A DNA stretch of 64,000 nucleotides from Ammoniphilus sp. CFH 90114. Its GTDB lineage: Bacteria; Bacillota; Bacilli; Aneurinibacillales; RAOX-1. The stretch is taken from contig NZ_SDLI01000005.1 of assembly GCF_004123195.1 (NCBI RefSeq), positions 256,475 to 320,474 on the forward strand. The letters run 5' to 3'. A program made the translations under genes and the position numbers. Positions 15,144 to 24,165 of this stretch are shown here, piece after piece. Position 1 is the first letter of the stretch, and the number at the start of each line of letters is the position of its first letter. The notes beneath the pieces are model-generated. The model searched no databases. It saw nothing but the letters and a program-made list of their open reading frames with translations, and had not been told where the DNA came from.

Positions 15144-17009
15144 CTAGGCAACGACCTTGTTTCTGCCATCCTTTTTGGCTTGGTAGAGTGCCTTATCAGC
15201 TCGCTCGATTAACATCTCAGGTCTCGTGAAGTTATGTGGTCCTCCTATGGCCACACCGATACTAACGGTCAGAAACCCAAAGGGGGAGGTTTGATGAGGC
15301 TCTCGTAAATCTTGGACGGACTGGCGGATCGAGTCGGCTGTTTGATAGGCCTTCTCATGAGTAGCCTCGGATATAAGGACCATAAATTCCTCACCGCCAT
15401 AGCGAGCGGCAAAAATATCGCTGTTTTTCACCTGACACATGAGGACCCTAGCAACGAGTCTAAGTCCATCGTCCCCAGAGAGATGACCGTAAGTGTCATT
15501 AAAATTTTTATAATAATCAATGTCGATTAACATGATTGCAAGGGAGTTCCCTTTTTCTGCTGCTTTGCTCCACTCGTCTTCAAGCACACTGTTCAATTGT
15601 CTTCGATTAGGTAATCCTGTCAATCCATCGGTGCTGCTCAAGGCTTCAAGTTTCAAATTTGCTTGCGCAAGTTCCTTATTTTTCTCCATTAGTTGCAAGG
15701 TGCGCTGTTCCACGGTTCCTTCCAACTGCTCATTCATTTCTAGTAATCGATCATTTAATGATTGGTTACGCTTCGATAGTGCTAAATAACGATAGGAAAC
15801 AATAACTCCTTGAAGCATGATGAATAGGAGAAAGCTGAACTCTAATTCAAATAAAGAAGGAATAATTAGGGCCGAGGAAAGGACATCATTCAGGATGCCA
15901 AGAATGAGCACAATAAGGCCAACTATAGTAAAGATGGCACCCTCTCTCTTGCGGATAAACGCTAATAGGCCAACATAGAAAAGGAAATAGGCTGTAATGA
16001 TAACCATAATAAGGAACTGATAAATCATTGTTTGTGTAAATACCAGGGTAGGAGCAAACAAATTGTACACACCACAAAGCAAGACGTAAACATAGGTTAC
16101 TTTTACCATCAACGGATGTATGTCTTTAGGGTACAAGAAGCGCATGGACAGAATGACGAATAAAAAAGAGACCATTTCTACTATGTATTCCATTCTTTTA
16201 ATCATCGATAAGGGAAGGTCTGATAATAATAAAGTTGATAAATAATCATTAATGAGGAAAGAACGAATCGCCATAAAGACAGAAGCCAATCCGATCATGA
16301 GTAAGTCACGCTGAAATTTGATCGTTACAGTGAAAATAATCAAGTTATATACTCCCATAAAAAGGAGACCACCAATGATGAGGAAGGAATCTATCTCAGT
16401 TTTTAAAGTGGATTGCAAAACGTCCGATGGACTTTGATAGGTGATAGGAGTATAGATTCCTCCCTTACGGTAGGAGAAGTTAGAGACCTGAATGACAATC
16501 TCAATGACTTCATTGGTAGGGATAAAATGATAATGGTTAATTTGTAGACTCGCTTCCTCTTCGGAAGCAACAATGCCAACTGAGCCTGCGCCTCCTCGCT
16601 TTACACCGTCAATCCAGATTTCATAAGCACTACCCACATTGCCAAGAGCAAGGACCTTTTCTTGTCCTGTTTCAGCGGGATCAATATAGAGTTGTAATCT
16701 GTAGGTAGCAAAGCCTGTAGAGCCCAAAGTTTCTGCACCAATTGATTTCCCCTTCCAAGAGGAAGGAACTTCTATATAGTCCGGCAGAAGAGTATTGGAA
16801 CTCTTAAAGTCTTTTGGCTCTAGGCGTTGCTTCCAATAGAATTCCCATTCCCCTTGTAGGGGCAGCTGTTGCACTTGCTCGTAAGAGAGATCAATATTTC
16901 CATTAATTGCTCGTGGTGTTAGCTCTTCGGCTAAGGACACAGCTTGAAAGAGGATTATTAAAATTTGAACGAAGAGAGTAGCTGCAAGTATGTTCTTGCG
17001 ATTGTTCAT
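15144..17009 (-). CDS. membrane diguanylate cyclase (7TM-DISM sensor + GGDEF)
   Basis: 621 aa. A signal-like helix at 5-27 is followed by an extracellular jelly-roll sensor of the 7TMR-DISM type (about 35-190; LQGEWEFYWKQRL, IEVPSSWKG), seven membrane helices (about 205-395), a coiled coil (about 405-450) and a C-terminal GGDEF domain. The active loop reads GGEEF in FAARYGGEEFMVLI, with STDGLTGLPNRRQL upstream, so the cyclase should be active and make c-di-GMP. The sensor half may bind a carbohydrate or another outside ligand. Monocistronic. A perfect palindrome lies between its start and the preceding gene. Confidence 0.9.
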   Translation of the reverse strand: MNNRKNILAATLFVQILIILFQAVSLAEELTPRAINGNIDLSYEQVQQLPLQGEWEFYWKQRLEPKDFKSSNTLLPDYIEVPSSWKGKSIGAETLGSTGFATYRLQLYIDPAETGQEKVLALGNVGSAYEIWIDGVKRGGAGSVGIVASEEEASLQINHYHFIPTNEVIEIVIQVSNFSYRKGGIYTPITYQSPSDVLQSTLKTEIDSFLIIGGLLFMGVYNLIIFTVTIKFQRDLLMIGLASVFMAIRSFLINDYLSTLLLSDLPLSMIKRMEYIVEMVSFLFVILSMRFLYPKDIHPLMVKVTYVYVLLCGVYNLFAPTLVFTQTMIYQFLIMVIITAYFLFYVGLLAFIRKREGAIFTIVGLIVLILGILNDVLSSALIIPSLFELEFSFLLFIMLQGVIVSYRYLALSKRNQSLNDRLLEMNEQLEGTVEQRTLQLMEKNKELAQANLKLEALSSTDGLTGLPNRRQLNSVLEDEWSKAAEKGNSLAIMLIDIDYYKNFNDTYGHLSGDDGLRLVARVLMCQVKNSDIFAARYGGEEFMVLISEATHEKAYQTADSIRQSVQDLREPHQTSPFGFLTVSIGVAIGGPHNFTRPEMLIERADKALYQAKKDGRNKVVA

Positions 17010-17049
17010 AGTTTCCTTTTCCTATCAGATAAATGTTAATTTAAGGATA

Positions 17050-17069
17050 CTCCAGAGGAGTCTCTGGAG
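17050..17069. repeat. perfect inverted repeat, terminator stem or operator
   Basis: CTCCAGAG, GAGT, CTCTGGAG: an 8-bp perfect stem with a four-base loop between the diguanylate cyclase start and the end of the YheC/YheD-type gene. No T-run follows on the minus strand, so it may be an operator as well as a weak terminator. Confidence 0.45.
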
Positions 17070-17098
17070 CAATAGTTTTTAATGGATTTTGATTTTTC

Positions 17099-17842
17099 TC
17101 AAATCCTACTTATCCATTTTTTAGCTCGTAGATACTTTTTGAAAGATATTTTATCATTTAGCTCCTTCATCCCCGACATGTCCGGTCTCGTATTCGCCTC
17201 AATGAACCATATTCTTCCTCTCTGATCAATAGCCAGATCCAGACCAACTACAAGAAGCGGTAATGTGGATCCAAGCCTTGCAGCGATCTGGTGCGATAGG
17301 TCAATCAGCTCTCGATACGTATTCATGGGGCTCCAATTTTGATCCTTATGATGCATGATGAATTCTAAGGGGAGTTCGTCACCACCACGTGCGACATTCG
17401 TAGTTAATGCGTTTTTCTTGTTGCCAATAATGGCACTCATCATAGAGACTTGCCAGCGATTCATTGGTTTCTGCATGACCACACGGATATGGAAAGGACG
17501 CCCTTTATAAGTCAAAAACTTGATTCCTTGTTGAACAACATAGGATTCATTTGGATTAAACTTTTTTATTAAAGTTTTTATGGCTTTAGTGGGAGATAGT
17601 TTTTTGGAGGATTTTCTATCTGTAAGTTTCCATTTAGAGTCATCCAGCTCTAAACGCCTTACCCCCATCCCAAGGCTCCCTTCATCTGGTTTTACATAGA
17701 CCGTTGTATGTTTGTGCAGCATTTTTTTTAAACGCTCAGCACTGAACCAGTGTATCTCCGGTACATATTTGGATAGCATTGGATCATCAAGTAATGGTCT
17801 GGTTTTCCTCATTTTGCTTTTGATAAATTGATGTTTCAACAA
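17099..17842 (-). CDS. YheC/YheD-family endospore coat-associated ATP-grasp protein (paralogue 1)
   Basis: 247 aa. ATP-grasp features: VYVKPDEGSLGMGVRRLE (nucleotide-binding strand and glycine loop), YVVQQGIKFLTYKGRPFHIRV, and the metal-binding end DQRGRIWFIEANTRPDMSG with the ExN pair. In B. subtilis YheC and YheD are sporulation proteins on the forespore surface; their ligase substrate is not known. Start is TTG 17842 behind GGAGG; the first residues (M-L-K-H-Q-F) parallel the neighbour (M-L-K-H-K-V). It follows the next paralogue by 43 bases and probably shares its transcript. Confidence 0.85.
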   Translation of the reverse strand: MLKHQFIKSKMRKTRPLLDDPMLSKYVPEIHWFSAERLKKMLHKHTTVYVKPDEGSLGMGVRRLELDDSKWKLTDRKSSKKLSPTKAIKTLIKKFNPNESYVVQQGIKFLTYKGRPFHIRVVMQKPMNRWQVSMMSAIIGNKKNALTTNVARGGDELPLEFIMHHKDQNWSPMNTYRELIDLSHQIAARLGSTLPLLVVGLDLAIDQRGRIWFIEANTRPDMSGMKELNDKISFKKYLRAKKWISRI

Positions 17843-17885
17843 TTCTAAGACCTCCGTATTCTAAATATGTGAAGCTTTCACAAAA

Positions 17886-18656
17886 TTAAGTTTGGATCTC
17901 GATATCTTTTAATGCAGTCTTCACGATCGCAAACCACTTTGGATCATTTACTTTTTTCATAGGTTTAATGGCAGGGCTCGTATTGGCTTCAAAGAACCAT
18001 ATACTTCCATTCTTATCAACGGCTAGGTCTAAACCTAGCATATAAAAAGGGAATTGTCCTCCGAGTGTATTGGCGATTTGATAGGAAAGGTCCATAAGTT
18101 CACGTAAAGTTGCCATGGGGTTAATCGTCTGATCGCTTTCGTTAAGAACCTTATAGATAGAGTGTTGAAGTTCATCTGGCGGCAGCCATCTGCTGTTATA
18201 GGTTACATTCGTGACTATAGAATCTTTCATCGCAGCTACCTTGGCTGAGCTCATAGTCAAGTGCCAACGATCTAGATGTTTAACGAGGAGGAAACGAAAA
18301 TCATAGGGTCGATTTTCATAAGTAGCTAAGTCTAATCCCTGTTGGATTAAATAATCTCTTCTTTTGTCTAGAAGTTTGATCACTTTGTTTACCATGGAGT
18401 CAAACTTTTTTATTTTTGTTTTTTTGCTATAAGAGATTTCAAATTTTTTATTAGGGAGAGATTTTATACGAATGATTCCCTCACCCTGAAGACCTTTATT
18501 AGGCTTTACATAAGCAACCTTATACTTCTTTAGCATTCTTTCTAACTCTTTTATACTAAACCAAGCTGTTTCGGGAATGAACGAAGATAGATATGGATCT
18601 TTCATTAACACGCGTGCAATTCTCATCTTATTGCGAATGACCTTATGTTTTAACAA
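17886..18656 (-). CDS. YheC/YheD-family endospore coat-associated ATP-grasp protein (paralogue 2)
   Basis: 256 aa from the TTG at 18656, which has GAGGG seven bases upstream and aligns with the TTG start of paralogue 1; an ATG at 18689 adds 11 residues unlike the family. ATP-grasp blocks: AYVKPNKGLQGEGIIRIK, YLIQQGLDLATYENRPYDFR, LGLDLAVDKNGSIWFFEANT. A basic run (KKTKIKKF) lies mid-protein. Same likely sporulation role as paralogue 1, with which it forms a minus-strand pair, divergent from a third, longer family member at 18833. Confidence 0.85.
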   Translation of the reverse strand: MLKHKVIRNKMRIARVLMKDPYLSSFIPETAWFSIKELERMLKKYKVAYVKPNKGLQGEGIIRIKSLPNKKFEISYSKKTKIKKFDSMVNKVIKLLDKRRDYLIQQGLDLATYENRPYDFRFLLVKHLDRWHLTMSSAKVAAMKDSIVTNVTYNSRWLPPDELQHSIYKVLNESDQTINPMATLRELMDLSYQIANTLGGQFPFYMLGLDLAVDKNGSIWFFEANTSPAIKPMKKVNDPKWFAIVKTALKDIEIQT

Positions 18657-18784
18657 CCCCGATCCCTCATTTCTTGTTTTTAGTACCATATTCCTAGCAG
18701 ATTAGAAGTGCTTGTTTGCTAGCCTACCAGGATGCGTGGAAATCATAGTGATGCCAATCATCCAAGCAACACCGATAGAGAATT

Positions 18785-18793
18785 CATAGAATA
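18785..18793 (+). promoter_or_regulatory. possible mother-cell sigma (SigE/SigK) -10 element
   Basis: CATAGAATA fits the CATANNNTA form of sporulation -10 boxes and lies 40 bases before the TTG start at 18833. No convincing -35 was assigned, so this is tentative. Confidence 0.3.
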
Positions 18794-18832
18794 ATAGAGA
18801 AATTAATTCTAGATGTAAGGAGGGGAACTGGT

Positions 18833-19882
18833 TTGAATAAAAGAGTTGTGATTGGAGTCCTTACTACACCAGGCAACCTGGATGTGTTTCGGCCGTTATT
18901 CAGAGAAAATCGACGGATAGAACATCTGCTCTTTGTTTTCTCCCTACGAGATATTCATTTTAAAAGAAGGAAAATAATGGGGTATGCACTTACAGAGGTT
19001 GGTAGATGGGTCAAGAGGAGTTTTGACTGGCCGGATTTAGTGATTGATAAATATTTTAATGTTAAATCTAGACTCTATAAACGTATAAGGAAGCATTCTT
19101 TCCTGCCTTTTATCGAGCAAGAACTACCAGGAAAATGGGAGATTCATCACGTTCTCCATGATGTTCGAGAACTGCGTCAGCATCTCCCAGAGACGCGCCC
19201 CTATCATCGCCATACGCTGAGGAAGATGTTGAGAAAGTTTTCTCTACTCTATGTAAAACCCATGAACGGGACATGGGGGAGAGGCATTGTAAGAATAGAA
19301 CGTCGCAGGAAAGGATACCTAGTCGTTGGGCAAATCAACAGAAAAAGGCAGATTCGTCGATTGCTAGCGAAAAAAGAAGTCTTTAATTGGATGGATCGCT
19401 GGGTAGATCGTTCGCCTTTTGTTATCCAACAAGGTCTGCTTCTATATTTACTACCCGATCGGGTTGCCGACCTTCGCGTCCTCATTCAAAAAAATGAAAG
19501 AGGGTATTGGCAGATTACGGGGGAAGCAATGCGTATCGGTGCACGACAGATTCCGGTATCCAATCTTCATGGTGGGGGAAGCGGAAAAGAATGCTCAGCT
19601 GTTCTACGACCTCTATTTGGGAAAAAGAAAGGAAAGAGAATCCTTCTTAAATGCCATGAATTAAGTCATTTGGTAGCGCGAACCATTGAAGAAAACTATG
19701 GAAAGATGATGGAATTAGGATTAGACTTTGGCATCGACATCCACGGTGACATTTGGATCATTGAAGCAAATGATAAGCCGGGAAGGAAGATTTTTAGGCA
19801 AATAGGTAGGCTTGACCTCTTTAAGTTAGCGAATCGACAAGCCTTGCGTTATGCCTCGTATCTTATGAGAACTTCTAGATAA
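18833..19882 (+). CDS. YheC/YheD-family endospore coat-associated ATP-grasp protein, long form (paralogue 3)
   Basis: 349 aa, longer than its neighbours because of an N-terminal domain of about 100 residues (VVIGVLTTPGNLDVF, then DWPDLVIDKYF) like that of full-length YheC/YheD. The ATP-grasp core follows: LLYVKPMNGTWGRGIVRIE, FVIQQGLLLYLLPDRVADLRV, LGLDFGIDIHGDIWIIEAND. Strongly basic overall (many RR, KK and RKR runs), as expected of proteins that coat surfaces or bind acidic polymers. TTG start at 18833 after AAGGAGGGG. Divergent from paralogues 1 and 2. Probably made in the mother cell during sporulation. Confidence 0.87.
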   Translation: MNKRVVIGVLTTPGNLDVFRPLFRENRRIEHLLFVFSLRDIHFKRRKIMGYALTEVGRWVKRSFDWPDLVIDKYFNVKSRLYKRIRKHSFLPFIEQELPGKWEIHHVLHDVRELRQHLPETRPYHRHTLRKMLRKFSLLYVKPMNGTWGRGIVRIERRRKGYLVVGQINRKRQIRRLLAKKEVFNWMDRWVDRSPFVIQQGLLLYLLPDRVADLRVLIQKNERGYWQITGEAMRIGARQIPVSNLHGGGSGKECSAVLRPLFGKKKGKRILLKCHELSHLVARTIEENYGKMMELGLDFGIDIHGDIWIIEANDKPGRKIFRQIGRLDLFKLANRQALRYASYLMRTSR

Positions 19883-20001
19883 ATACGAACTCTTTGTGGG
19901 TATAAATAACTATGATCATCTAGTATAATAGTTTTATATGCGAGATTAATTGGTGTATAATTGTGGTAACGAGGATCAGAATGGCTAGGAGTGAGTAGTG
20001 C

Positions 20002-20036
20002 AACCGACCCTTTTTCATATCGTGGTCGGTTTTTTA
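20002..20036 (+). terminator. strong terminator ahead of the chemoreceptor gene
   Basis: AACCGACC at 20002-20009 pairs perfectly with GGTCGGTT at 20024-20031, followed by a T-run. It lies 120 bases after the upstream gene and 50 before the next start. It could end the YheC/YheD transcript, end a short RNA started at TATAAT-like boxes (near 19922 or 19956), or act as an attenuator. Confidence 0.8.
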
Positions 20037-20085
20037 TTGTCTATTTTCATTCGTACTTAATAGATTACAAATCGGGGTGGTAAAG

Positions 20086-21819
20086 ATGGGGATTTTCACA
20101 AAAAAACCAAAAGCATGGAATGAATATATGGATTTTTCTCGTTCAACGGATATTGCCCAAGTAGGTGAGAGAGCTAAAGAACGGTTGGTGTTTTTGGGTA
20201 TTAATCAAGATACATTGCTACAAGTAAAAGATGCTGCAGAATATCTTCTTCCCTTTAAGAAGGAGATTGTAGAGCAATTCTATGAGTATATTCAATCTGT
20301 AGAACATCTTAATAAGATCATTCTAAAACATACTAGTGTTGACCGTTTGAGTAAGACGATGGAGAGGTACCTAGAACAGTTTCTTCAAGCTGAGGTCAAT
20401 CAGGAATACATTATGACAAGAATGATGATTGGACAAGTACATAGCCGTATCTATTTGACCGCTGAACATTTCATATCTGCTCATCATTTGTTAATTCAAA
20501 TGATGACATCGATCTTAATGGAGAAATTAAACCATAAGCCTCATCAAATGGTGCAGTCCGTTCTAGCTATACAAAAATTAGCGGCCTATGATCAACAGCT
20601 TATCGTTGAAGTATATATGGAAGAAACGTTTAAATCCTTCTTATTTGGAGTATCTGATATGCTCAATGGTACAACAAGCCTTGATACAACGAAGCAACTC
20701 ATTGTGAGCATGGACAGGCAGATTGAGGAAACTCATAATGTAACAGCTGCTACAGAAGAAATGAGTGCCTCTATACAAGAGGTTGCTGAGCATTCTGTAA
20801 AAGTAGCTGAGGGAACAGAAGAAGCGGTGCGGTCGGCAGAACAGAGTAAACAAGTAATAGACAGAGCGTTGAATGACATTCAACAGGTCGGTCATGTTTA
20901 TGAGCAAGTCGTAGAACAAGTCAACGAACTTGATCAAGAAATCGAACATACACAAGGTGTAGTTAAGATTATTCGTGAAATTGCGGAACAAACCAATTTG
21001 CTTGCACTGAATGCCAGTATCGAGGCAGCAAGAGCAGGGGAGCATGGAAGAGGTTTTTCGGTTGTGGCTTCGGAAGTTAGAAAATTGGCAGAACATACAA
21101 AAGAGCAAATTATTCAAATTACATCCAACATGGAATCCTTGCGAAGGGTATCAAATCAGGTCACTCAGCAAATCAAACAGACTGAGAATCTCGTTGTAAA
21201 AAGTGTAGAAGAGGCTCATTCTGCAGGGGAGGAGTTGGGAGTTATTGTGTCAACCATGCAAGAAATTAACCTTGCCACTTCCCAGATTGCCGCGATGAGC
21301 GAAGAACAAACCGCTACGATCCTAGACATTGCGGAACGAAACACGAACATTTTTGATCGGAGTGCTCAGTCTCAAAGAGTGGCCAAGGAAACAGCCGAAA
21401 TGATTTATCATCTAAGTAAGCAGATGGATCAATACCGTATTGCCTTCTTTGATATCAATGTAAGATTAAATTCTAAAGATCTCATTAGAGTAGCTAGAAC
21501 GGATCATCTTCTTTGGAAGTGGAAAATTTATAACATGCTATTAGGACTGGACACGTTTGAGCCGCAACAAGCTGCTTCTTATCAGACATGCAGATTGGGG
21601 AATTGGTATTATGGGGAATTACCACCTAAAATAAAGAACCTTCCAATGTTCAGAGAATTAGAAGTCCCTCACCAATCCGTGCATCACTATGCAAAACAAG
21701 CGGTCGAATGTTATGAAAAAGGTGACCTAGTAGGAGCTCAGAGTGCATTTGAAGAATTGCAAATAGCTTCAGATACAGTGGTTGCTTTGTTATCCAAACT
21801 AGAATCAGAGCTATCTTAG
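20086..21819 (+). CDS. globin-coupled methyl-accepting chemotaxis protein with C-terminal CZB domain
   Basis: Soluble chemoreceptor of 577 aa without membrane helices. The N-terminal sensor globin (about 15-170) has the proximal His in [15 protein letters not shown] (about residue 119), as in HemAT aerotaxis proteins. A coiled-coil signalling domain follows, with the hairpin tip [19 protein letters not shown] and [15 protein letters not shown]. The last 115 residues form a chemoreceptor zinc-binding (CZB) domain: [20 protein letters not shown] and PHQSVHHYA supply the His/Cys ligands. Oxygen sensing through haem is inferred from the family; CZB domains in other bacteria sense zinc or hypochlorite. 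ATG 20086 is chosen because GGGGTGG precedes it. Monocistronic. Confidence 0.88.
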   Translation: MGIFTKKPKAWNEYMDFSRSTDIAQVGERAKERLVFLGINQDTLLQVKDAAEYLLPFKKEIVEQFYEYIQSVEHLNKIILKHTSVDRLSKTMERYLEQFLQAEVNQEYIMTRMMIGQVHSRIYLTAEHFISAHHLLIQMMTSILMEKLNHKPHQMVQSVLAIQKLAAYDQQLIVEVYMEETFKSFLFGVSDMLNGTTSLDTTKQLIVSMDRQIEETHNVTAATEEMSASIQEVAEHSVKVAEGTEEAVRSAEQSKQVIDRALNDIQQVGHVYEQVVEQVNELDQEIEHTQGVVKIIREIAEQTNLLALNASIEAARAGEHGRGFSVVASEVRKLAEHTKEQIIQITSNMESLRRVSNQVTQQIKQTENLVVKSVEEAHSAGEELGVIVSTMQEINLATSQIAAMSEEQTATILDIAERNTNIFDRSAQSQRVAKETAEMIYHLSKQMDQYRIAFFDINVRLNSKDLIRVARTDHLLWKWKIYNMLLGLDTFEPQQAASYQTCRLGNWYYGELPPKIKNLPMFRELEVPHQSVHHYAKQAVECYEKGDLVGAQSAFEELQIASDTVVALLSKLESELS

Positions 21820-21828
21820 AAATTCTTT

Positions 21829-21872
21829 AACAAGTGGTCACCCATAAAAGGTTGATCACTTGTTTATTTTTC
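21829..21872 (+). terminator. rho-independent terminator
   Basis: AACAAGTG at 21829-21836 pairs with CACTTGTT at 21857-21864, followed by a T-rich tail. It ends the chemoreceptor transcript. Confidence 0.75.
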
Positions 21873-21929
21873 TGTTCAAAGGGCGGTTCTATCATATATA
21901 AACATCCAAGCAATTGAGCAATTTATTTC

Positions 21930-21943
21930 ATAGTTTAAACTAT
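21930..21943. promoter_or_regulatory. 14-bp perfect palindrome, possible operator
   Basis: ATAGTTTAAACTAT, 70 bases upstream of the acyltransferase/BKACE pair. The site is symmetric and placed like a repressor operator; the regulator is unknown. Confidence 0.35.
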
Positions 21944-22012
21944 AAGGTTCATTCTGAGTTTCATAGAAATGAATTTGTTCTCATAGGTTGTATCTGAAGG
22001 AAAGGTGATGAG

Positions 22013-22660
22013 ATGAAAAATCTTTATATCGTTGGCATTAGCTATGTCGATTTCAAACTAATTGATGCGATCAACCGTGTGGAGCCAACCTGGAACGTCA
22101 AAGGGTTTATCCATAACCCAAGGTATAAGTATTATAAAGGTTATTTATGCGGATATCCCATTGTGGGTGGAACGAAATGGATTTCCGAACTAGCGAAGGA
22201 TAAGGATAACTATTTTCTCCGTGCCCATTCACATGTACTCTTACGGGGGAGAAAATATGCCAAAAAATTGCAATCGAATGATTGTCAGATGGCGACGTTG
22301 GTTCATCCTTCCGTCGATGTTAATCGAGTGACCATAGGAGTTGGTACGGTCCTGCCAGAAGGAAGTGTGGTTGGTCAGAATACGAAAATAGGAAATAACG
22401 TCATTGTTCGGCTTAATAGTACGATTAGTCATGATGTTACGGTGGAAGACGATGTCTATATCAGTCCGCGAACGATTATTGGAGGAAGATCTGTGTTGAA
22501 AAAGGGCTGTTTTATTGGTATGGGCGCGGTCGTAATGAATGTAACGGTCGGAGAGGGAGCCTTTGTAGGAGCTGGGGCGGTGGTGATTAAGGATGTTCCT
22601 CCGAAGACCGTCGTAGTTGGGGTTCCGGCTAAGCCAATAGTAAGGAATCCGAACCCATGA
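22013..22660 (+). CDS. left-handed beta-helix acyltransferase, PglD/NeuD type
   Basis: 215-aa acyl- or acetyltransferase. The N-terminal PglD_N-like Rossmann segment (MKNLYIVGISYVDFKLIDA, then YPIVGG) is followed by hexapeptide repeats (LVHPSVDVNRVTIGVGTVL to VGEGAFVGAGAVVIKDV) and the closing VPAKPI. The family uses acyl-CoA to acylate amino-sugars or other small amines and alcohols. It overlaps the BKACE gene by four bases (ATGA at 22657), so the two are translationally coupled and likely act on related molecules. The catalytic His is probably in VHPSV or ISHDV. Substrate unknown. Confidence 0.82.
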   Translation: MKNLYIVGISYVDFKLIDAINRVEPTWNVKGFIHNPRYKYYKGYLCGYPIVGGTKWISELAKDKDNYFLRAHSHVLLRGRKYAKKLQSNDCQMATLVHPSVDVNRVTIGVGTVLPEGSVVGQNTKIGNNVIVRLNSTISHDVTVEDDVYISPRTIIGGRSVLKKGCFIGMGAVVMNVTVGEGAFVGAGAVVIKDVPPKTVVVGVPAKPIVRNPNP

Positions 22661-23484
22661 AGAAATTAATCGTTAATTTTGCCCCGACAGGTATGATCCC
22701 CACAAAGGCCATGACTCCTCACGTCCCCATAAGCCCAAAAGAAATTATACAAGATGTTTTGAAGTGTGCTCCTTTGGGCGTATCCATTGCCCACCTTCAC
22801 GCTCGTGATTCTCATGGAATTCCAACCTATCATAAAGAGGTCTATGGTGAAATTATCAGAGGGGTTAGAGAACACAATCAAGACCTTATTCTTTGTGTAT
22901 CCACAAGCGGCCGGAACTTTCCGGAATTCTCAAAACGTGCCGAGGTGCTAGATCTAGATGGTCCCCTTAAGCCGGATATGGCAAGCTTGACGCTGAGTTC
23001 ATTAAACTTTATACAGAGCGAGAGCATGAATGCTCCACTCATGATCATGAAATTGGCTGAAAAAATGGCTGAAAAAGGAATAAAACCGGAACTAGAAGTA
23101 TTTGATCTGGGAATGATTAACTTTGCTAAGTACCTCATCAAAAAAGGGTTACTCGAACCACCTTATTATTTTAATATTCTTCTTGGCAATGTAGCTAGTG
23201 CGCAAGCGAATATTAATCATCTTGGGTTGATGATTTCCGAGTTGCCTTCTCCCTGTTATTATTCAATAACAGGGCTTGGGGAAAGCCAAAAAGAGATGAC
23301 AGCCTTAGGGGTCATTCTGGCGGACGGTGTTCGTATCGGGTTAGAGGATAATATTTGGCTGAATAAGAAAAATCAACGTTTGGCTACGAATGAGGATTTG
23401 GTGCAAAGGATTATTCATATAGCTCAGGCTTATGAACGACCCATTATGACACCTCAAGAAACTAGAGGGCTGCTCGGAATGTGA
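22657..23484 (+). CDS. BKACE-family beta-keto acid cleavage enzyme (DUF849)
   Basis: 275 aa. BKACE enzymes use acetyl-CoA and a beta-keto acid to make acetoacetate and a new acyl-CoA; the founding member, Kce, acts on 3-keto-5-aminohexanoate in lysine fermentation. The zinc motif HLHARD is at about residues 47-52, followed by STSGR, the loop FDLGMINFAKYL, and DGVRIGLEDNIWL near the C-terminus. No other lysine-fermentation gene is nearby, so the substrate is probably different (carnitine-, beta-alanine- or sugar-derived keto acids are possible). It is coupled to the PglD/NeuD-type acyltransferase, an uncommon partner to my knowledge. Confidence 0.87.
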   Translation: MKKLIVNFAPTGMIPTKAMTPHVPISPKEIIQDVLKCAPLGVSIAHLHARDSHGIPTYHKEVYGEIIRGVREHNQDLILCVSTSGRNFPEFSKRAEVLDLDGPLKPDMASLTLSSLNFIQSESMNAPLMIMKLAEKMAEKGIKPELEVFDLGMINFAKYLIKKGLLEPPYYFNILLGNVASAQANINHLGLMISELPSPCYYSITGLGESQKEMTALGVILADGVRIGLEDNIWLNKKNQRLATNEDLVQRIIHIAQAYERPIMTPQETRGLLGM

Positions 23485-23507
23485 GTATGGCAATGGCAAG
23501 TTGTAGC

Positions 23508-23546
23508 GACTTCGTATGCTTTTCTTAGAGCTGCGAAGTCTTTTTT
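23508..23546 (+). terminator. rho-independent terminator
   Basis: GACTTCG at 23508-23514 pairs with CGAAGTC at 23534-23540, followed by TTTTTT. It ends the acyltransferase/BKACE transcript. Confidence 0.8.
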
Positions 23547-23682
23547 ATACTTGGTAAACCGTCCATATGGACAGGAAGATGTAGCCATATTTTACAATTC
23601 ATACTGGATAACTATAGTGATATTCTTTTATACTGGGAAAAGATGATTTAATAAGCTTGTGACTATTAAGGGAGGAAAAGTT

Positions 23683-24147
23683 ATGCCGATTGCGCGTGTT
23701 CGTGATTTTCTAAAGCCACATGGTTTACAACCTCTGGTTTTTGAAGAGAAGTTACATACTTCTGAAGAGGCGGCCAACAAGCTTGGAGTTGAAGTAGGTC
23801 AAATCGCTAAAGCGATCCTATTTCGTTCAAATGAAGACAATTATGGTTTATTTGTTGCTGCGGGCGATGTACGGGTTCATCCGAAAAAGGTAAAGGCCTT
23901 ACTGGGTGGAAAAAAACAAAAGATGGCGAGTCCGGACGAGGTGGTGGAGGTCACAGGATTTCAAGTCGGTGCGGTTTGTCCTTTTGCCCTGCGACAAGAT
24001 ATCCCTATCTACATTGATGAGTCCATCCAGCGGTTCGATAAGGTCTATACCGCTGCAGGGATTGCGGAGTCCTTGCAACCGATCTCTTTTGATCAGTTAG
24101 TTAAAATTACTAATGGCATCGTAATTAAAGCGAGCCAGGAAGACTAA
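23683..24147 (+). CDS. YbaK/EbsC-family aminoacyl-tRNA deacylase
   Basis: 154-aa cytosolic editing-domain protein of the YbaK/ProX type, which hydrolyses mischarged aminoacyl-tRNAs (typically Cys-, Ala- or other residues on tRNA-Pro). Features: HTSEEAANKLGVEVGQIAKAILF with the conserved Lys, GDVRVHPKKVKALLG, and TGFQVGAVCPFAL carrying the GxVxPF element. ATG 23683 is preferred because GGGAGG lies nine bases upstream; the frame reaches back to 23659 without another ribosome site. Eighteen bases separate it from the DinB gene, so they may be co-transcribed. Confidence 0.88.
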   Translation: MPIARVRDFLKPHGLQPLVFEEKLHTSEEAANKLGVEVGQIAKAILFRSNEDNYGLFVAAGDVRVHPKKVKALLGGKKQKMASPDEVVEVTGFQVGAVCPFALRQDIPIYIDESIQRFDKVYTAAGIAESLQPISFDQLVKITNGIVIKASQED

Positions 24148-24165
24148 GCATATGGGGGAATTGGG

